A DNA stretch of 64,000 nucleotides, taken from Ulva prolifera. Its lineage: Eukaryota > Chlorophyta > Ulvophyceae > Ulvales > Ulvaceae. The notes under the pieces were generated by a model. The model did not search any database. It was not told the origin of the DNA and saw only the letters and a program-made list of their open reading frames with translations. Positions 1 to 11,900 of the stretch are shown in pieces. The stretch's first letter is position 1, and each line of letters starts with the position of its first letter. Made by a program: the position numbers and the translations under genes. The DNA is taken from positions 3,096,022 through 3,160,021 of the forward strand of contig CM041202.1 in assembly GCA_023078555.1 (NCBI GenBank). Reading direction: 5' to 3'.

Positions 1-270
1 ACAACCATGGCGTTCCCAAAACTGTTATATTTCTGGGAACGCATATTGAAATTTTGCGCGCATCACTGCGGAAGCAGCAAATCTTTTATGAGGAGGTGTC
101 TTGGATCAGAGAGCTGCGGCGCGCATCACGGTGCTTGTGGAAGAAGCGTGTGCTTGATGTTTGAGGGCACCACCCCAGATATTCCAGTTGCTTTGAAGAC
201 AAGCTAAGGTACTGGCACAGCGATCGCCGAATTGCAGACACGCTTCTTGTAGAAAGAAGCACTTACAAAG

Positions 271-1682
271 CTATGTCAAATCGACGACACCAGCTGATGC
301 ACTAGCTACCTGTGCCACCATACCCCCTTCCCCTGTTCCCGCCAGTGCAGCAGCTTGTACTCGTGCAGCTGCTCTTGCCCTTTTTATTGCACCGGGTGCT
401 CCATGTGGCTGCAATGGCTGCCCTGACGTCAGATCAATTGTTCCACCCGCGCCATTACCATCGGCTGCCTTGGGCCCCATGACTGGAACACACGCGGAAA
501 GATCCACAGGCTCAGCATGTCTCCGTCGTGGGGAGGGTTGAGATGGAGCAGCGTTCCCCTCTGAGTCTAGCCTGCTGCGCTTGCCACCCCGAGCCTCAGG
601 TATGCTGCCTGCAGCATTGGGTGCCCGCGTTCCATTGAGCGCTGCAACTGCAGCATCTAGGCTAGCCTTGGTCTGCAGCCCAGGTAAAAGATGGTTGAAA
701 ATCTTCAGATTTGATCTGTGACCTGATCTGGCACCCCATGCCGCAGATTTTTTGGCGAGGTCCTTGCGCTGTGCCACTGACATGTAAACCATGCCCTGTG
801 CAGGCGAGTCCTCGTCTGTGAAGAATGAGATGAAGGAGAGCAGCAGAGTGGTCAGCGTGTAGGCTGGAGACCAGGTCTCAGGATGGAATGATGAAAATGA
901 TGTGCAGATCTTTGCACCGACTTGGAACCGCCCGTTCGGTGTGAGCATCAAGAAGTCTGGTGGGCTATATGGATAGTCTTGTGGGAGTTGGATCTGCATG
1001 CACGCTCGCACATTGTTTTAAAAGGACAATTGATGTGTACAATCAGCACAGTTCATGCCCAGTGGTGGCTCGGCACAGGCCAGCTAGGCTTCTTCACTGC
1101 TGTTGCTGAAATAGAATGCAGCGGATCATTGCTTTGATTTGACATACATGCACATAATGATGTGAACAATACCTTCAGCACATAAACTCCTCCAGCAAAG
1201 GATGTATCTTCTGGCCCCGCGATGACAAAGTGCAAGCTGTGCATGTCAGAGTCCTTGTAGGCCATGTCGATGACACCGGGAGGGGGATTCTCTTGTATCA
1301 TCTGCAAGCCCGCTGAACCTCATGGACAAGCATGTGCTGATGCTCTTTGTCTACAAATGGAGCACCGCAGCGTCACCAAACTCCAATAGCACTGGAACGC
1401 TTGAGAATCACCTATTTTGCATCATGAACTGCATCATCACATCGGGCAAGCGGCGGAGCATCGGCCCGCGCGTATCGTAAGGTGACGATGCATCGAATTG
1501 CTGGGGCTCGAGAGAGTGCAGTGAACGCGAAAGACAAGGCAGCCACAGCTACAAAATGGTTGCAAGTGAAGCTTGCAAGGGACCCGGTGCACGCATTTGC
1601 GCTCTGGACAGCAGCATGAACAACGCACCTGCACCTCCTTAGCGAGCCGCGCGGTCGCCTTGCCTTTGGACTTTGCAGACAT
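271..1682 (-). CDS. UBC6/UBE2J-like ubiquitin-conjugating enzyme (E2), three exons
   Basis: Exons are 1629-1682, 1173-1301 and 271-993, all joined in phase 0. The donors are GTGCGT and GTATTG and the acceptors TTGCAG and ATGCAG. The product is about 301 aa. Residues 1-150 form the UBC fold. The stretch TPNGRF replaces the usual HPN region, as in the UBC6/UBE2J branch, and is followed by the presumed catalytic Cys91 in KICTSF and by HPETW. UBC6/UBE2J enzymes normally act at the ER through a C-terminal membrane anchor. No hydrophobic anchor is visible here. The tail from about residue 160 is instead basic and Ala/Pro-rich, with KRSR, PRRRH and KRARAAAR clusters and three SIM-like motifs (VDLS, TIDLT, VVDLT at the very C terminus). 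A nuclear rather than ER location is inferred. The start at 1682 is the first ATG giving the short basic N terminus typical of the family. Confidence 0.88.
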
Positions 1683-2878
1683 GATGATAAACAAAATTAC
1701 AGAATGAATGGGTTGCAATGTTCTGCCCTGTCCAGCTCTTCTGCCCCAGGAGTTCAAAACAGTGAGTGCTATCTGAGATCTGGCCAGCGGGAAGCGATAT
1801 TGCCCCACGGCAGCTCGATGGGTCAATGAATTGACATCATCCTGTACAACTCACCTGTGGGTGGCGTTGCGTCAGTAGCATCGACTCACGTCTAAACTGT
1901 CGTTCAATGCCTTGTGAAGATGCCCAAACACGACGGTGACAGCTGTCGAATTAACGCCCATTCCGCTCCCAACTATGCGCCCGGCAGCGTGATTGCTATT
2001 GGACGCTGGCGTTGGACGTAAACTTCGGGAGCGATACAAATCGCGACTTCTCGATCAGCTCTCACATCTCTGTTCAATAGCTTCACACATCTCCGCACGC
2101 AGGTTGCATCACACAAGCCCGTCTCCTGAACGGCATCACCAAAGGCCGCGTTCAGAATGTCCCTTAGATATGTGTCAGCATCACGAAGCACAGCACAGCG
2201 CATGTGCATATGTGCAGCCCTCAGGTGCAGTATACCGTGCTAAATGAAGAGGTTCGCCAGATTAGCCTGCGTTACATGGGGTATGGGTCTAAAACATTTG
2301 ATATTTGTTGGGTCAGTCACCCCGAAAATCATGATAAACTATACCCGGCTGGGTACCTAGAAAACCCAGCGGTACACGTTACACATGTCAATGCATTTAA
2401 TTTAGTAGGGTAGCAGTTAAGTTGGTCACCCAAGCTCGGGGTGCAGGCCTATTATAGCCGCAACAGCGACAGCAGGCTGCGGCTCCCTCAGGCCGAGCCT
2501 CGCGTCGCCGCCTGCGCCTCATTGCCACCTCACTGTTGCCTCACGGCGGACTCTGGCCGGCCGCTCGCCGGCAGCGGCCGCCTGTGAACACGGGCGAGCC
2601 AGGCACCTGCCCCTCACAATCCACTGGTCCATAAATGCTGAACCAGCGAGGGCCTGCGACGGTGGCCCCTCCGCGCTCGCGCGATCCACCGGCGCGATGT
2701 CTAGAGCTCTCCGGGCGGCTCATCCGATATGCAGCCACAGCAGAACGAGGCCGTGTCCGGCCATGCGTGTGACACTTCCGACCGCCTGTGGGCCTCGCAT
2801 GGGTGCAGCACACGCACGGCCGGCCGCGGCAGGCATGACAGCTGGCTAGGGGGGTGTGTAAAGTGAAGAAAAAACCAA

Positions 2879-2945
2879 ATCTGAATTCCTGAGCCGTATC
2901 CTATTGGACATTGACAACTCTGAGTTAAGGGGACTACATACGCCG
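2879..2945 (-). repeat. SINE-like repeat 3' core, copy 1
   Basis: Read on the minus strand this matches the shared core: a CGGC(A/G)TATGT start, then GAGTTGTCAATGTCCAATAG, then GATACGGCTCAG. It continues into a TTTACAC-like tail near 2855. Four other copies occur in the window near 4.04, 33.68, 33.85 and 46.84 kb. Confidence 0.75.
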
Positions 2946-3093
2946 ACAGTGACAATTGTAACTGGAGTTGTGACGACTGTGACGACTGTATCACGCCGGT
3001 GTCACTCCTTAAGGACACAGCCTGAGCGGCAGGGGGCACGCAAGGGAGTGGTATGTGCAGGCTAGCTACAGCTAGCGGCCACGCACGCGAACA

Positions 3094-3120
3094 CCAGCAG
3101 CAGCAGCAGCAGCAGCAGCA
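3094..3120. repeat. CAG trinucleotide microsatellite
   Basis: About nine uninterrupted CAG units lie in a non-genic stretch. Open frames through it only give runs of one amino acid and are not taken as coding. Confidence 0.9.
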
Positions 3121-3220
3121 CACAGAGCGCCTGCCGCCCGGCCCAGGCATGCCCCCCCACAGCCGCGACCGCCGGATGGGCTGAGATCGCGGCGTGTTCT
3201 TACGGTGCTCGCTGGTTTCG

Positions 3221-3260
3221 CGGTGCTGCCCGCCTCGCGGCCCATGTCCTTGTAACACAC
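3221..3260 (-). repeat. MITE-like terminus, copy 1
   Basis: On the minus strand it reads GTGTGTTACAAGGAC, a GC-rich spacer, then GGGCAGCACCGC. This is the same order as the termini of the 14.98-15.79 kb element. No paired inverted end was recognised nearby, so this may be a solo end or a decayed copy. Confidence 0.6.
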
Positions 3261-4008
3261 TGCCGCGACTGCCGGATGTGGCATGCATGTGCGCCGTCCG
3301 CCGCAACGCCATCCTCTGCGTGGCTCGCAGTGCCGTCGGCAGGCTTGTCCTTGTTGTCTCTCAGCCCCAGGTTGCGACGGCGATTGCACGTAGCGTCCGG
3401 GCCATGGACGCCATAGCGCCTTTGCATATGATACCTGTCGGCGCGGCAGAGGCTTCGGCGGCGGATTCCCGACCCCGTGGTTACAGGGCTTGGAGCAGGT
3501 GGGCGCTGACTGGTCGCTGATCGGTGGCCTCTATCCGCCAAAAAAAAAGGGGGTACTGAGGTCTGCCTGTATGGCTGGGGTGTGCTGCACGAGGCATGCA
3601 TTAGTTTGCTCTACCGTCACTTGCTCTGCGTGGGAAGCACCTGCAGCTGCTCCCAGCGTCGCCTGCAGCTGCCCCCTTCAGCGCGATGCACGGTGGGCCG
3701 TTCACTGCATTCCGCCGCGGCACAAGCACATGCATGCAAATGCCCACGACCGTGTGGAGACATGCATTTCCTTGAAGGGCGCTTTGGCCCATGAAGGCGG
3801 CGGTTCACTCAGCCAAGGGCGCTCACTCGGAGACGTGCCGGGAGGTGCGCCAGCATGCATGCATGTGTGATGTTGGGGTCGTGGCCGCATTCCGCCTGCT
3901 ATCATCGTGTGAGTGGCATCATGCAGTGTGCCTCAAACAGAGCACATGGTTTGGAGATTCAGCTCAGCAACTGCCAAGGGCTCCAGGGACACAGGGTGGA
4001 ATAATCAT

Positions 4009-4075
4009 TCGGCATGTGCTCCCGTTCATTTGGAGTTGTCAATGTCGTCGTAAAGGATACGGCTCGGTGAATGCA
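4009..4075 (+). repeat. SINE-like repeat 3' core, copy 2
   Basis: It contains CGGCATGTGCTCCCGTT, then GGAGTTGTCAATGTC, a diverged centre and GGATACGGCTCGGTGAAT, followed by TTACTTTA. This is the order seen in the 46.8 kb copy, with several substitutions and an indel. Confidence 0.65.
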
Positions 4076-5094
4076 GCGTTACTTTAATGCAAAATTGACA
4101 CGATCCATGCATGCTTCAGAGGATCCTCACCGAACGTGTCAGGTCCAGAACTGCGGCATTGATCCAATTGTAAGGGGCTGCATTTGGTGGTGTCTTACCC
4201 AACCAGCGCCCGCGAGAGATCGCCATCTCGCTACATCCGCCACACGGCACGGTGCTCGTTCATGCGCGGTCGGCCCAATGGATACAATTAAGTCCAAAAC
4301 ATCAACTGTGTATGAGCGTACATGCAGTATACGCCATTCACAGAGTCGATGCTGCTGTCTGTCGAGCAGAAAGACCTGCTCTCAAATGCACACCGAAAAC
4401 GAGCGCCCGACAAGCATGGATATCATCAACACGAATACATTGTCACCATACCTACAGAGGTGTCTTCCAAGATGTGTGTGGGTGAATGCAAGGAGGCGAA
4501 GGGCGCTGAGTGAGTAAGCCAGAGTGCCGGCATATTTGCGCCACGCAAGCATATATGCGGCCCGCCTTGCGCACACTGTCGATCATGAATTGCCATATAA
4601 ATCAGCCACGACAACTATCTAGCCTTATAATGTATCAGGACGAGGTATAGAGGCCTCTGTAGGACGCATTCGGATGTCGACGTCTCTGCAGACACCCTCC
4701 ATCTGTGCACAGCAGCGCTCATCTACCCAATTGAAGGCCACAACCGTCAATGGCGCACTAAATATACTTTTGAGGATCAGAAGTGGTAGAACATGGGGCA
4801 TAGCACTGCGCAGTCGCCTGCATTCGATGGGCGCAACGTATGCGCTTCGGCATGCATGCACCCATACGCTGTCGTAGGTGCATCTGGTGTCCACGCTCAG
4901 CGGCATCGTGGCCCAGAGTTGCCGCAGAGCTCAAAACAGCAGCACCCGAGCAGTGCTGCTGGGTGTCAACATGAGGCTCTGCTTACGATGTGCTGCAATG
5001 CCGGTGCAGCCCGCCCGTGCTGATCCCACGCTCGCCACTCTGTGATAGACGCAAAGACCTCGAACGCTTGCACCATTTCATTCATTTCATTGCA

Positions 5095-7920
5095 ATGTCC
5101 TCTCTTGTAGCTCATGCGGGGCCTCCGGCGTGGCTGGAGTACATAGGCCAGGGACGCCTGCCAGATTCAATCGTCGCGAGCTCGGCCATGCTCATCGACC
5201 TGTGTGCTACGAGCGGACAAGTAGACGTCCCAATTTCTGAGAAGGAGTTTCAGACGTGGCTGAGCGTCCAGGAGCACAGCTCCTGCGCGCATATGACTCC
5301 AACGGATATGATACGAGTTTTACTGGTGCGCCTCGCGCTTGGCCCTGCTCCGCCGCATGCCAGCACTTTCACTGCAAACTACCAGTACTAGTGGAAATCA
5401 ATGTATCAACAGAGCTGGCGTCGCTGCGGAGCTGAAGCAGCGGGCTGCCGAGCGACAATAAGCGATGCGACGTGCTGAAACACATGTCGCACAAGAACGT
5501 GCAAGACAGGCGCAACTGCCTTGCACCAAACCCTTCCAGACACGTAAATTGTTATCTCATCTGTAATGCTGCTCAATGTGCAGGTTGCGCATTTCCTGCG
5601 TGACAAGCGGTTCGAGCGCTGGGCCGAGGAACTTGCCGTCGCGCTACACCAGCACCGCGGGCCACGTCAGCTCTGGGGCGGGCACCTCCTGCCGCAGCTT
5701 GCAGACCTCCCTGAAGCAGCCCTCGACTCTGTCCTCCGCCACCTGGTGTCCATCACGCCACTCGGCCTCGCAGCACGGCTGCTCCACCCTCGCTTCGTCT
5801 CCGCGGCCGTCCGTGTGTGCATGCAAGGCACCACACTCAACCTCCGCGACCAGTTCCAGAGCTCAGCGGACCTCGAGCACCTCTTGCCCTCCATCCCGCA
5901 CTCCCACGACCTCTCCGCCATCACCCTCACCTACGGCACCGAGGCCGGCCAGGGCCTGTTCGTGCAGGACGATGCTGACTCAGCGCTGGCCGCATGGCTC
6001 CGCACCCAGCCGCTCCTCCACACTGTGACATTCTCCGGGCTGCAGCTGGGCGCCGCCAGCCTTATGCATGGCGTAGCCCACCTTGGGCCCTCCCTCCGCA
6101 GCCTCTGTCTCTCCCGCTGCTCCCTCAAGCGTTTCGGCCCCGCCCCACTCGCGCAGATCCTCCAGGCCCTCCCCCACCTCACCCACCTCGACCTCTCCTG
6201 TAACAGCCTCCAGGCGACCAACTTCGGCACCGTGACACGCGCGCTGGGCGCGCTCACCGCGCTGCGCGCGTTGCACCTCGCGGGCAACGGCATCCGCATC
6301 GCCGGGGCGCAGGCCCTCGCCGCGGCGCTGCCGCCGCTCCGATGCCTCACCGCCCTCGACTTCTCGAACAACGTCGTGCAGGCCGCCGGCTTTGCCGCGC
6401 TCGCGCCGCGCCTCGCCGCGCTCTCCGGCCTCGCGGCCCTCGACGTGTCCGGCAGCGTGTTCGCAACCCCCGGCGCGGCCACACTCGCGCGCCTGCTGCC
6501 GGCACTCCCGGCTCTCGAGTCGCTGGGGCTCGCGTGGAATGCGATCGGCGATGCGGGGGTGGCTGCGCTGCGGGACGGGCTCGCGCCGCGCGTCCCAGCG
6601 CAGCCGCCGCCGCTAACCCACCTCTGCCTCCGCAACAACACGCTCTCGCGGCAGTGCTCCCATGACCTCGGCGTCGTGTTGCACGCGCTGCGCGGCACGC
6701 TGCGCTCGCTCGACCTGTCGTGGAACCGCATCAACTGGAGTGCCAGCGTGCTCTCCGGCGCGCTCGCGTCCATGCATGAGCTCCGCACGCTGCTCCTCCG
6801 CGAGAACAACATGCACAACAGCGGCTACGCGGCGCTTCTGCCCGCGATCGCGCACTTGCCACACCTACGCCACCTTGACGTCTCGGACAACCTCCTCACC
6901 AGCGACCCCCTTGGGCTGCTACTGGAGGCGATTGCGGCGCATGGGCCAGAGCCGTCGCCGGGGCCGGGGCCAACGGGCGGGGCTCGCCCGATCGTGGCCT
7001 CCCCGCACGCGTGCGCCGGCGCCGCAGCACCCGTCACGCACCCTGCGCTCACGGTCATCGACACGTCAAACATGTCCGGCGGCGGCATCGGGAGCCCAAC
7101 GGCGCCGCTGGCGGCAGACCCGCTCGTGGCCGCGGCGGCGGCGGTACCGGGGGGCGCGGAGGGCGTTGCCGCGCTTGCCGACGCCGCCCCGGACGCCGCC
7201 CTCGCGGTGCTCGACGCGCTCCAGGAGATCTTTGACAAAGTACTCGCCGGTATCAACCGCTGTGAGCGCAACAGCATCTGCGCGGCCGCAAGCCGCGTCC
7301 GCGTGCCCGGCCTCCAGCGCCTCGTGCTGTGCGGCCTCCCAGACTCCGTGCAGTGCGCCGTGCCCCTGCTCGGCTCCTGCGGCGGCTCCCTCATGGAGCT
7401 CAACCTCGACTCTGTTGCACTCCGCCCGGCGCTCGCGGCCGCGCTCGCGACGCCGCTGCGCGCGTGCTGCGCGCTCACCTCCCTCGACCTCGCGAACAAC
7501 GCATGCATGGGCCCGCTCGGTGGCGCGGCGCTCGCGCACAGCGTGCGCGCCGTGCTGCCGCACCTGCACCGCCTCGTGCTGTCGGGGTGCGGCCACCCCG
7601 GCGGCATGATCGTGCGCGCGTGCTTCCCGGACGACGCGGCAACCCCGGCGCGTGCTGTGCTCGTGCTGCGCAGCCTCAACGTCTCCCGCACCGCCGTCGA
7701 CCAGGCGACGGCGCTGCCGCTGCTGGCCCACCTGGCGCACCGCGCGCCGCGGCTGCGGCGGCTCGACCTCGGGGACACGCAGGTCGCGGCCGGCCCGGAG
7801 CGGCTCGCGGTGCAGTCAGCGCTCGCGCGGCTGACGCAGGTCACGATGCTTAGCCTCGCAAACATTGAGGGCTTTGCAGTGCCAGACTGGCACGGCCTGT
7901 GGCCGCATGTGCCACTTTGA
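5095..7920 (+). CDS. Leucine-rich-repeat protein (ribonuclease-inhibitor type), two exons
   Basis: Exon 1 is 5095-5325 and exon 2 is 5584-7920, joined in phase 0 with donor GTGCGC and acceptor TGTGCAG. The product is about 855 aa. The first 110 residues are not recognised. From about residue 200 there are repeats of the form LTHLDLSCNSL...ALRALHLAGNGI..AGAQALAAALP, typical of the RI-like LRR class that forms a curved protein-binding solenoid. At least nine repeats precede an Ala/Pro/Gly-rich insert (about residues 450-560), and further repeats follow it up to the C terminus. No signal peptide, membrane segment, NB-ARC or kinase domain is seen, so a soluble scaffold or binding role is inferred. 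Stacked LRR units also occur in algal flagellar and RanGAP-type proteins, so the exact role is open. A 19-base C run lies 12 bases after the stop. Confidence 0.88.
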
Positions 7921-7931
7921 GCCAATGTGAA

Positions 7932-7950
7932 CCCCCCCCCCCCCCCCCCC
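7932..7950. repeat. C homopolymer, 19 bases
   Basis: An uninterrupted run of C just downstream of the LRR stop codon, probably in its 3' UTR. Three comparable tracts occur elsewhere in the window. Confidence 0.9.
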
Positions 7951-8465
7951 GCCCCCACCCATGGTGTTTTGGGTCGGACGCTGTTGGAGCTGAGGGGGCG
8001 CAGCTGTCCGAAAATCCCGCCGGACGGTGCTGGAGCCAATCGGTGGCCTGCTGAAGGGTTTTCATTGCGTGAACAGGGCGTGGGGTCTTGGCGTGGTGAG
8101 ATTGGACTGGTCCAAACACAGCAGTATGCAAAACACAAGCAGCGCTACCAGTGTATGTGCATGCGTGCACATGTATACAGAACGCGACTGTCACGGCTGC
8201 GATACCTTGGCGGATGGGGCCAGGGTGCCCCTCAAAGGGAAAGTGCTGGTTGCTCAGCCTGAATGGCATACAGCCATTGCTGTGTGTTCAGGTGTTGGCA
8301 TGAGGCGGTGGTGGTATTTGTAGCAGCGCGGCTCCTGAGGGGATGGCCGCAGTGAATCAGCAGCGTGTATATTGTGTGTCTGCCGTTGTTGGACTTTGAA
8401 TGTGCTGCGGCAGGTAGCGGCATTGCTACTTGATGGCACGTTGTTCGAGCGTGCATGCAAAGCAT

Positions 8466-8513
8466 GCGTGTCGCAAGGACAAACTCGGAGAGGCCGGTAG
8501 CACCGCCGGGGCA
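8466..8513 (+). repeat. MITE-like terminus, copy 2
   Basis: It reads GCGTGTCGCAAGGACAAAC, then GAGAGGCCGGTAGCACCGCC. It shares with the 15 kb element the order (T)GTnnCAAGGACAAA, an AGAGGCCGG spacer and AGCACCGCC. Confidence 0.6.
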
Positions 8514-8981
8514 AGATTCTGTGTGTATGCACCCCGTTGTATTGGTGCGCAGTACGTCCCGCGTAGTGTTTTTTAAGTCACTGCAGCCGCAGAATATCCG
8601 AGAGCCCATGGGTAGCTCTGAAGGGACCTCTGTAGGAGCAGCAGCCGAGCACACTGTGCTGCATTGTCAGCGTTGGACGGCATCTTACTGTACTCAGTTT
8701 GTAATTCGTATTGTGAGATCTGGAGTGGTGGTGCCTTGAATATGTCGGAGATGTGTGCGCATAATGCCGTAAACATCTGCTGGCAACCTCACAAGCACTC
8801 ACACACCTGAAACATTTCCAGGGACGCCTCGCAGCAACTCACAAGCTACACACACAAAACTCTGCTAATCAGTTGGTTTGTCTACGAAAATCAGACAGTG
8901 GCCTAGCCAACGTAATACCGCTCTACAATGAGTACCAGACAAGCCGGCTAGACTCGACAATGCTCCAAAGGAGAAGCCATG

Positions 8982-11900
8982 TTACAGCAGCAATGGCGGG
9001 AACTCTCGCAGCATCTGCGCCACCCTGGCAATGTCCTGTGTGGCTCTCTCGACGTCAGCAGTGCACTCCCGTACAGCCTGCACACAAGTGCATAACAGCT
9101 TACATGCAAACATGCGTCTCCTTGTGCAATGCAACTGATGCACACTTTGTATGTTTGTGCTTGTGTTTGTGTTGGCTCGTTCCTGGCAGGCTGTCAAGTA
9201 TTCTAGCCAATGGTGAGCAGCATGTCAGCCACAAAGTGACGTAAAACGGCCATCATTGGCAAATACTGATCACGCACTGCGCGAGCCTAGGCGCCGCAGT
9301 TGCCCAACACGCTGTCATGGCAGCTCAGTTGCTCAATGAACAGACTCATTGCAGGACGGGTGCCAATAACACAGACAAGCACGAGAGCACCATCAAGCGT
9401 GCAAGCGTGCAGGTGCCCACGATCGCGCCGTGAACTGACGCAGATGGACATCGGGGCATTTCACAGTGCTCTGAACGTCCCACTGAACGTCCCAGCTGGT
9501 GTGCATTCATTCGCCCCTCAGGTGATTGCGCAGCTGCTGTGCATGGACGCAGCTCAGTCCACACTTGCACACATGGCCATTAGATGCGGGGGTGGCGCAT
9601 CACATTTTTCGGCTTTGCGATTTGTATTTTGTGCCTGACGTGGTTACCCATGGTGTGCCAAAGGCGCTACAAAAGGCAAGCAGGTGCGACTGCTTGAGGT
9701 AGGAATCGAACCTACGACCTCCCGCTATTTCGCACGTCCACTAACGAGAGCGCTACTAAACGAGCGCTCTAACCACTGAGCTACACAAGCGACCACAATT
9801 GCGTGGTGGGATACCTTGATGCTCCACGATCTCTCAATACAGTATCTATTTATTGTGTTCACTGCGTGGGGTGAAGGCTCCTGGACACGCAGCCAATGAA
9901 CACACAGCGTCTGTCTGATGCAGCCCAGCTCTAGAGAATGAAGTCGCATTGATGTTCTGCCAACCGCAACAGGCCGGCAAAGCACTTATCTTGCAAAGAT
10001 GTCAATCAGACCGTAGACACACCTGCACCGCCTGCCGGACAGACACCTCCAGCTGCCGGCACTGCTTCACCGCAGTTGCATTGTGCTTGCATACTTCCCT
10101 CCGCAACGCCCCTGCTGCTGTCAGCTGCCCACCTCTGAGCGCTGTGCCTTCTGTGCTCCTCACGCTGCCAGGATGCACCACAGACCAATCAGGCCAGGCT
10201 CCAGCGCACTGCAGCATGCCACGCCACGACTGAGTGACAGGTCACACACACATCACGAGGTTTGCATGATCACGCTGCGTCGGCGATGTCGCTCTTCTGC
10301 AGTTCCTGAAGCTTAGATTCATGGCAGCGTTGCGAGTAGCTTCGCCATTATTTATAGGCCGTTGCAGCACCCATTAGTGACAGTCCGTGGAAAGCCACAC
10401 AAATCTCCATGTTTTGCTGTTGCACAATCCGGTACAGGAGCGCCGCGGCCAACATCTCTCAAACGGATGACTCAGCAGGTGTGAAACGGCCGCACGTGGC
10501 TTGCAGGGCGTCCAGTGTGCTGCAACAGCTGACGCGCCAGGCACTGGCAGATCATCAGAGCCGACGGCAGCTGCCCCGCGGCGGCCCCGAGTGAGAGCAG
10601 CAGCTCCTGCTCGCGCAGCAGCAGCTGCAGAATGGCGTCCTCGCTCTCCCGGCTGCACTCGTCCTGCATGGTGTCCCGCTTGAGCACGCGGGCGCACTGC
10701 GCCGCAGCAGCTGCCACCGCCCGCGTCACCACCACGTAGACTTGCGAGACAAAGCGGGCCGCCTTCGCTCGCGATCCACCTGTACTGTGGATTTGAGTCG
10801 CGTTAGCGAATGTTCAGGGCTGCGGTCTCGCGATCAATCAGTCTCTAGGGATTGAAACGTTCAGGTACATGCAGAAATCAAACAGATGGACACCACGATG
10901 GCGCCCGACCCACACCAGCTGGAATCAGGAGCCATAGCGCACTACAGGGAAACAGAGTCAGTGACTGACCTAGGCCTGTGGCGCCTGTGCTGATGCCGGT
11001 GAGGTCGTCACCGGAGCTCCAGCTCCAGGAGGACGCCAGGGAGCCGGAGCTCTGGAGGAAGGAGTCCCAGCGGCTGCCTCTGCTGCGGACGCTGTACTGC
11101 CGCTGCGCAGAGTCCGGCAGGTCTCCGCGGTCGGACCGGCCTCTGCCCAACAGCCGCCGGCCATCGCTGCGCTGCAGCTGGACCGGCCGCACGATGCGCT
11201 GCTGCAGCAGGGCCAGGTGCCTCTGCAGGATGTCTTGCTCCACCTGCACAGGCAGTGCATGCGGTGTAGATCACTCTGTTGAAATCAATGGTGTGCATGT
11301 TGCTGCACTGCACAGGGCGGGTTGGATCTGTCATACGAAGCTTCGGGCAGGCAGACCACTCCCGTACTCGCTCAGTTGGCCCCAAGCTGGCCGTACCCAC
11401 ATCGTAAAGATATGTATTGACACAGATACAAGGTCAGTGCTTGGACCACGCAGCAGGACATGCAGCCATCGAACAATGCACATGTGCCACGCACGATGCG
11501 GGCGACCATGCCATGCAACGCTCGCGGCTGCGGATGCGGCAAGATACAGGAGGCCGCACCGTGCTCCATGCAACCTGGAACTCAGTCAGGGACAATGCCA
11601 GCGCAGAGACGCGTGTCACGTCCTTCGCCCAGCCCGGGCGCCGCCACCGGGGTGGCATGATCAGGCACTCCAGGCCACCCTCCACCAGCTGCACACCTGC
11701 ATGGCACTCGGCACGCCCTGGGATAGCCACCACATCGACACCACACAGGCTGAACAACCGCAGAGACACCAGCGATAGCAAAGGTGCGAGAGCTTCTCGC
11801 GTACAACTTCATGCATGCAGACTGGCTGGATAGAACATATTATTACCCACTCCAACAGGACCAGAACATGGAGCGCACCGGTGCGGCCAGGGCCGGCACT

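Larger units (their letters stand above)
1683..5094. other. Gene-poor interval with dispersed repeats
   Basis: No convincing gene is seen between the E2 start and the LRR start. The interval holds two copies of the SINE-like repeat (near 2.9 and 4.0 kb), one MITE-like terminus near 3.24 kb and a CAG microsatellite. An AT-richer patch at about 2250-2430 contains short open frames without recognisable similarity. The divergent promoters of the flanking genes must lie here, but no motif could be assigned. Confidence 0.6.
7921..8981. other. Convergent intergenic region (LRR 3' end to polycystin 3' end)
   Basis: The interval holds the 3' flanks of two convergent genes, a C homopolymer at its left edge and one MITE-like terminus near 8.49 kb. 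Nothing else was recognised. Confidence 0.6.

Noticed and set aside
3094-3120. Poly-Ala or poly-Cys protein from the CAG repeat
   Set aside because: Open frames there depend on the microsatellite alone; no conserved sequence or splice context surrounds them.
6825-8138. Long minus-strand open frame (437 codons) opposite the LRR gene
   Set aside because: It is the antisense shadow of a GC-rich coding exon, with Arg/Ser-rich composition.
10482-10500. A 16-bp match between the polycystin exon (10.48 kb) and the SINE-like body (46.70 kb)
   Set aside because: A single match of this length is expected by chance in a window of this size, and the flanks do not align.
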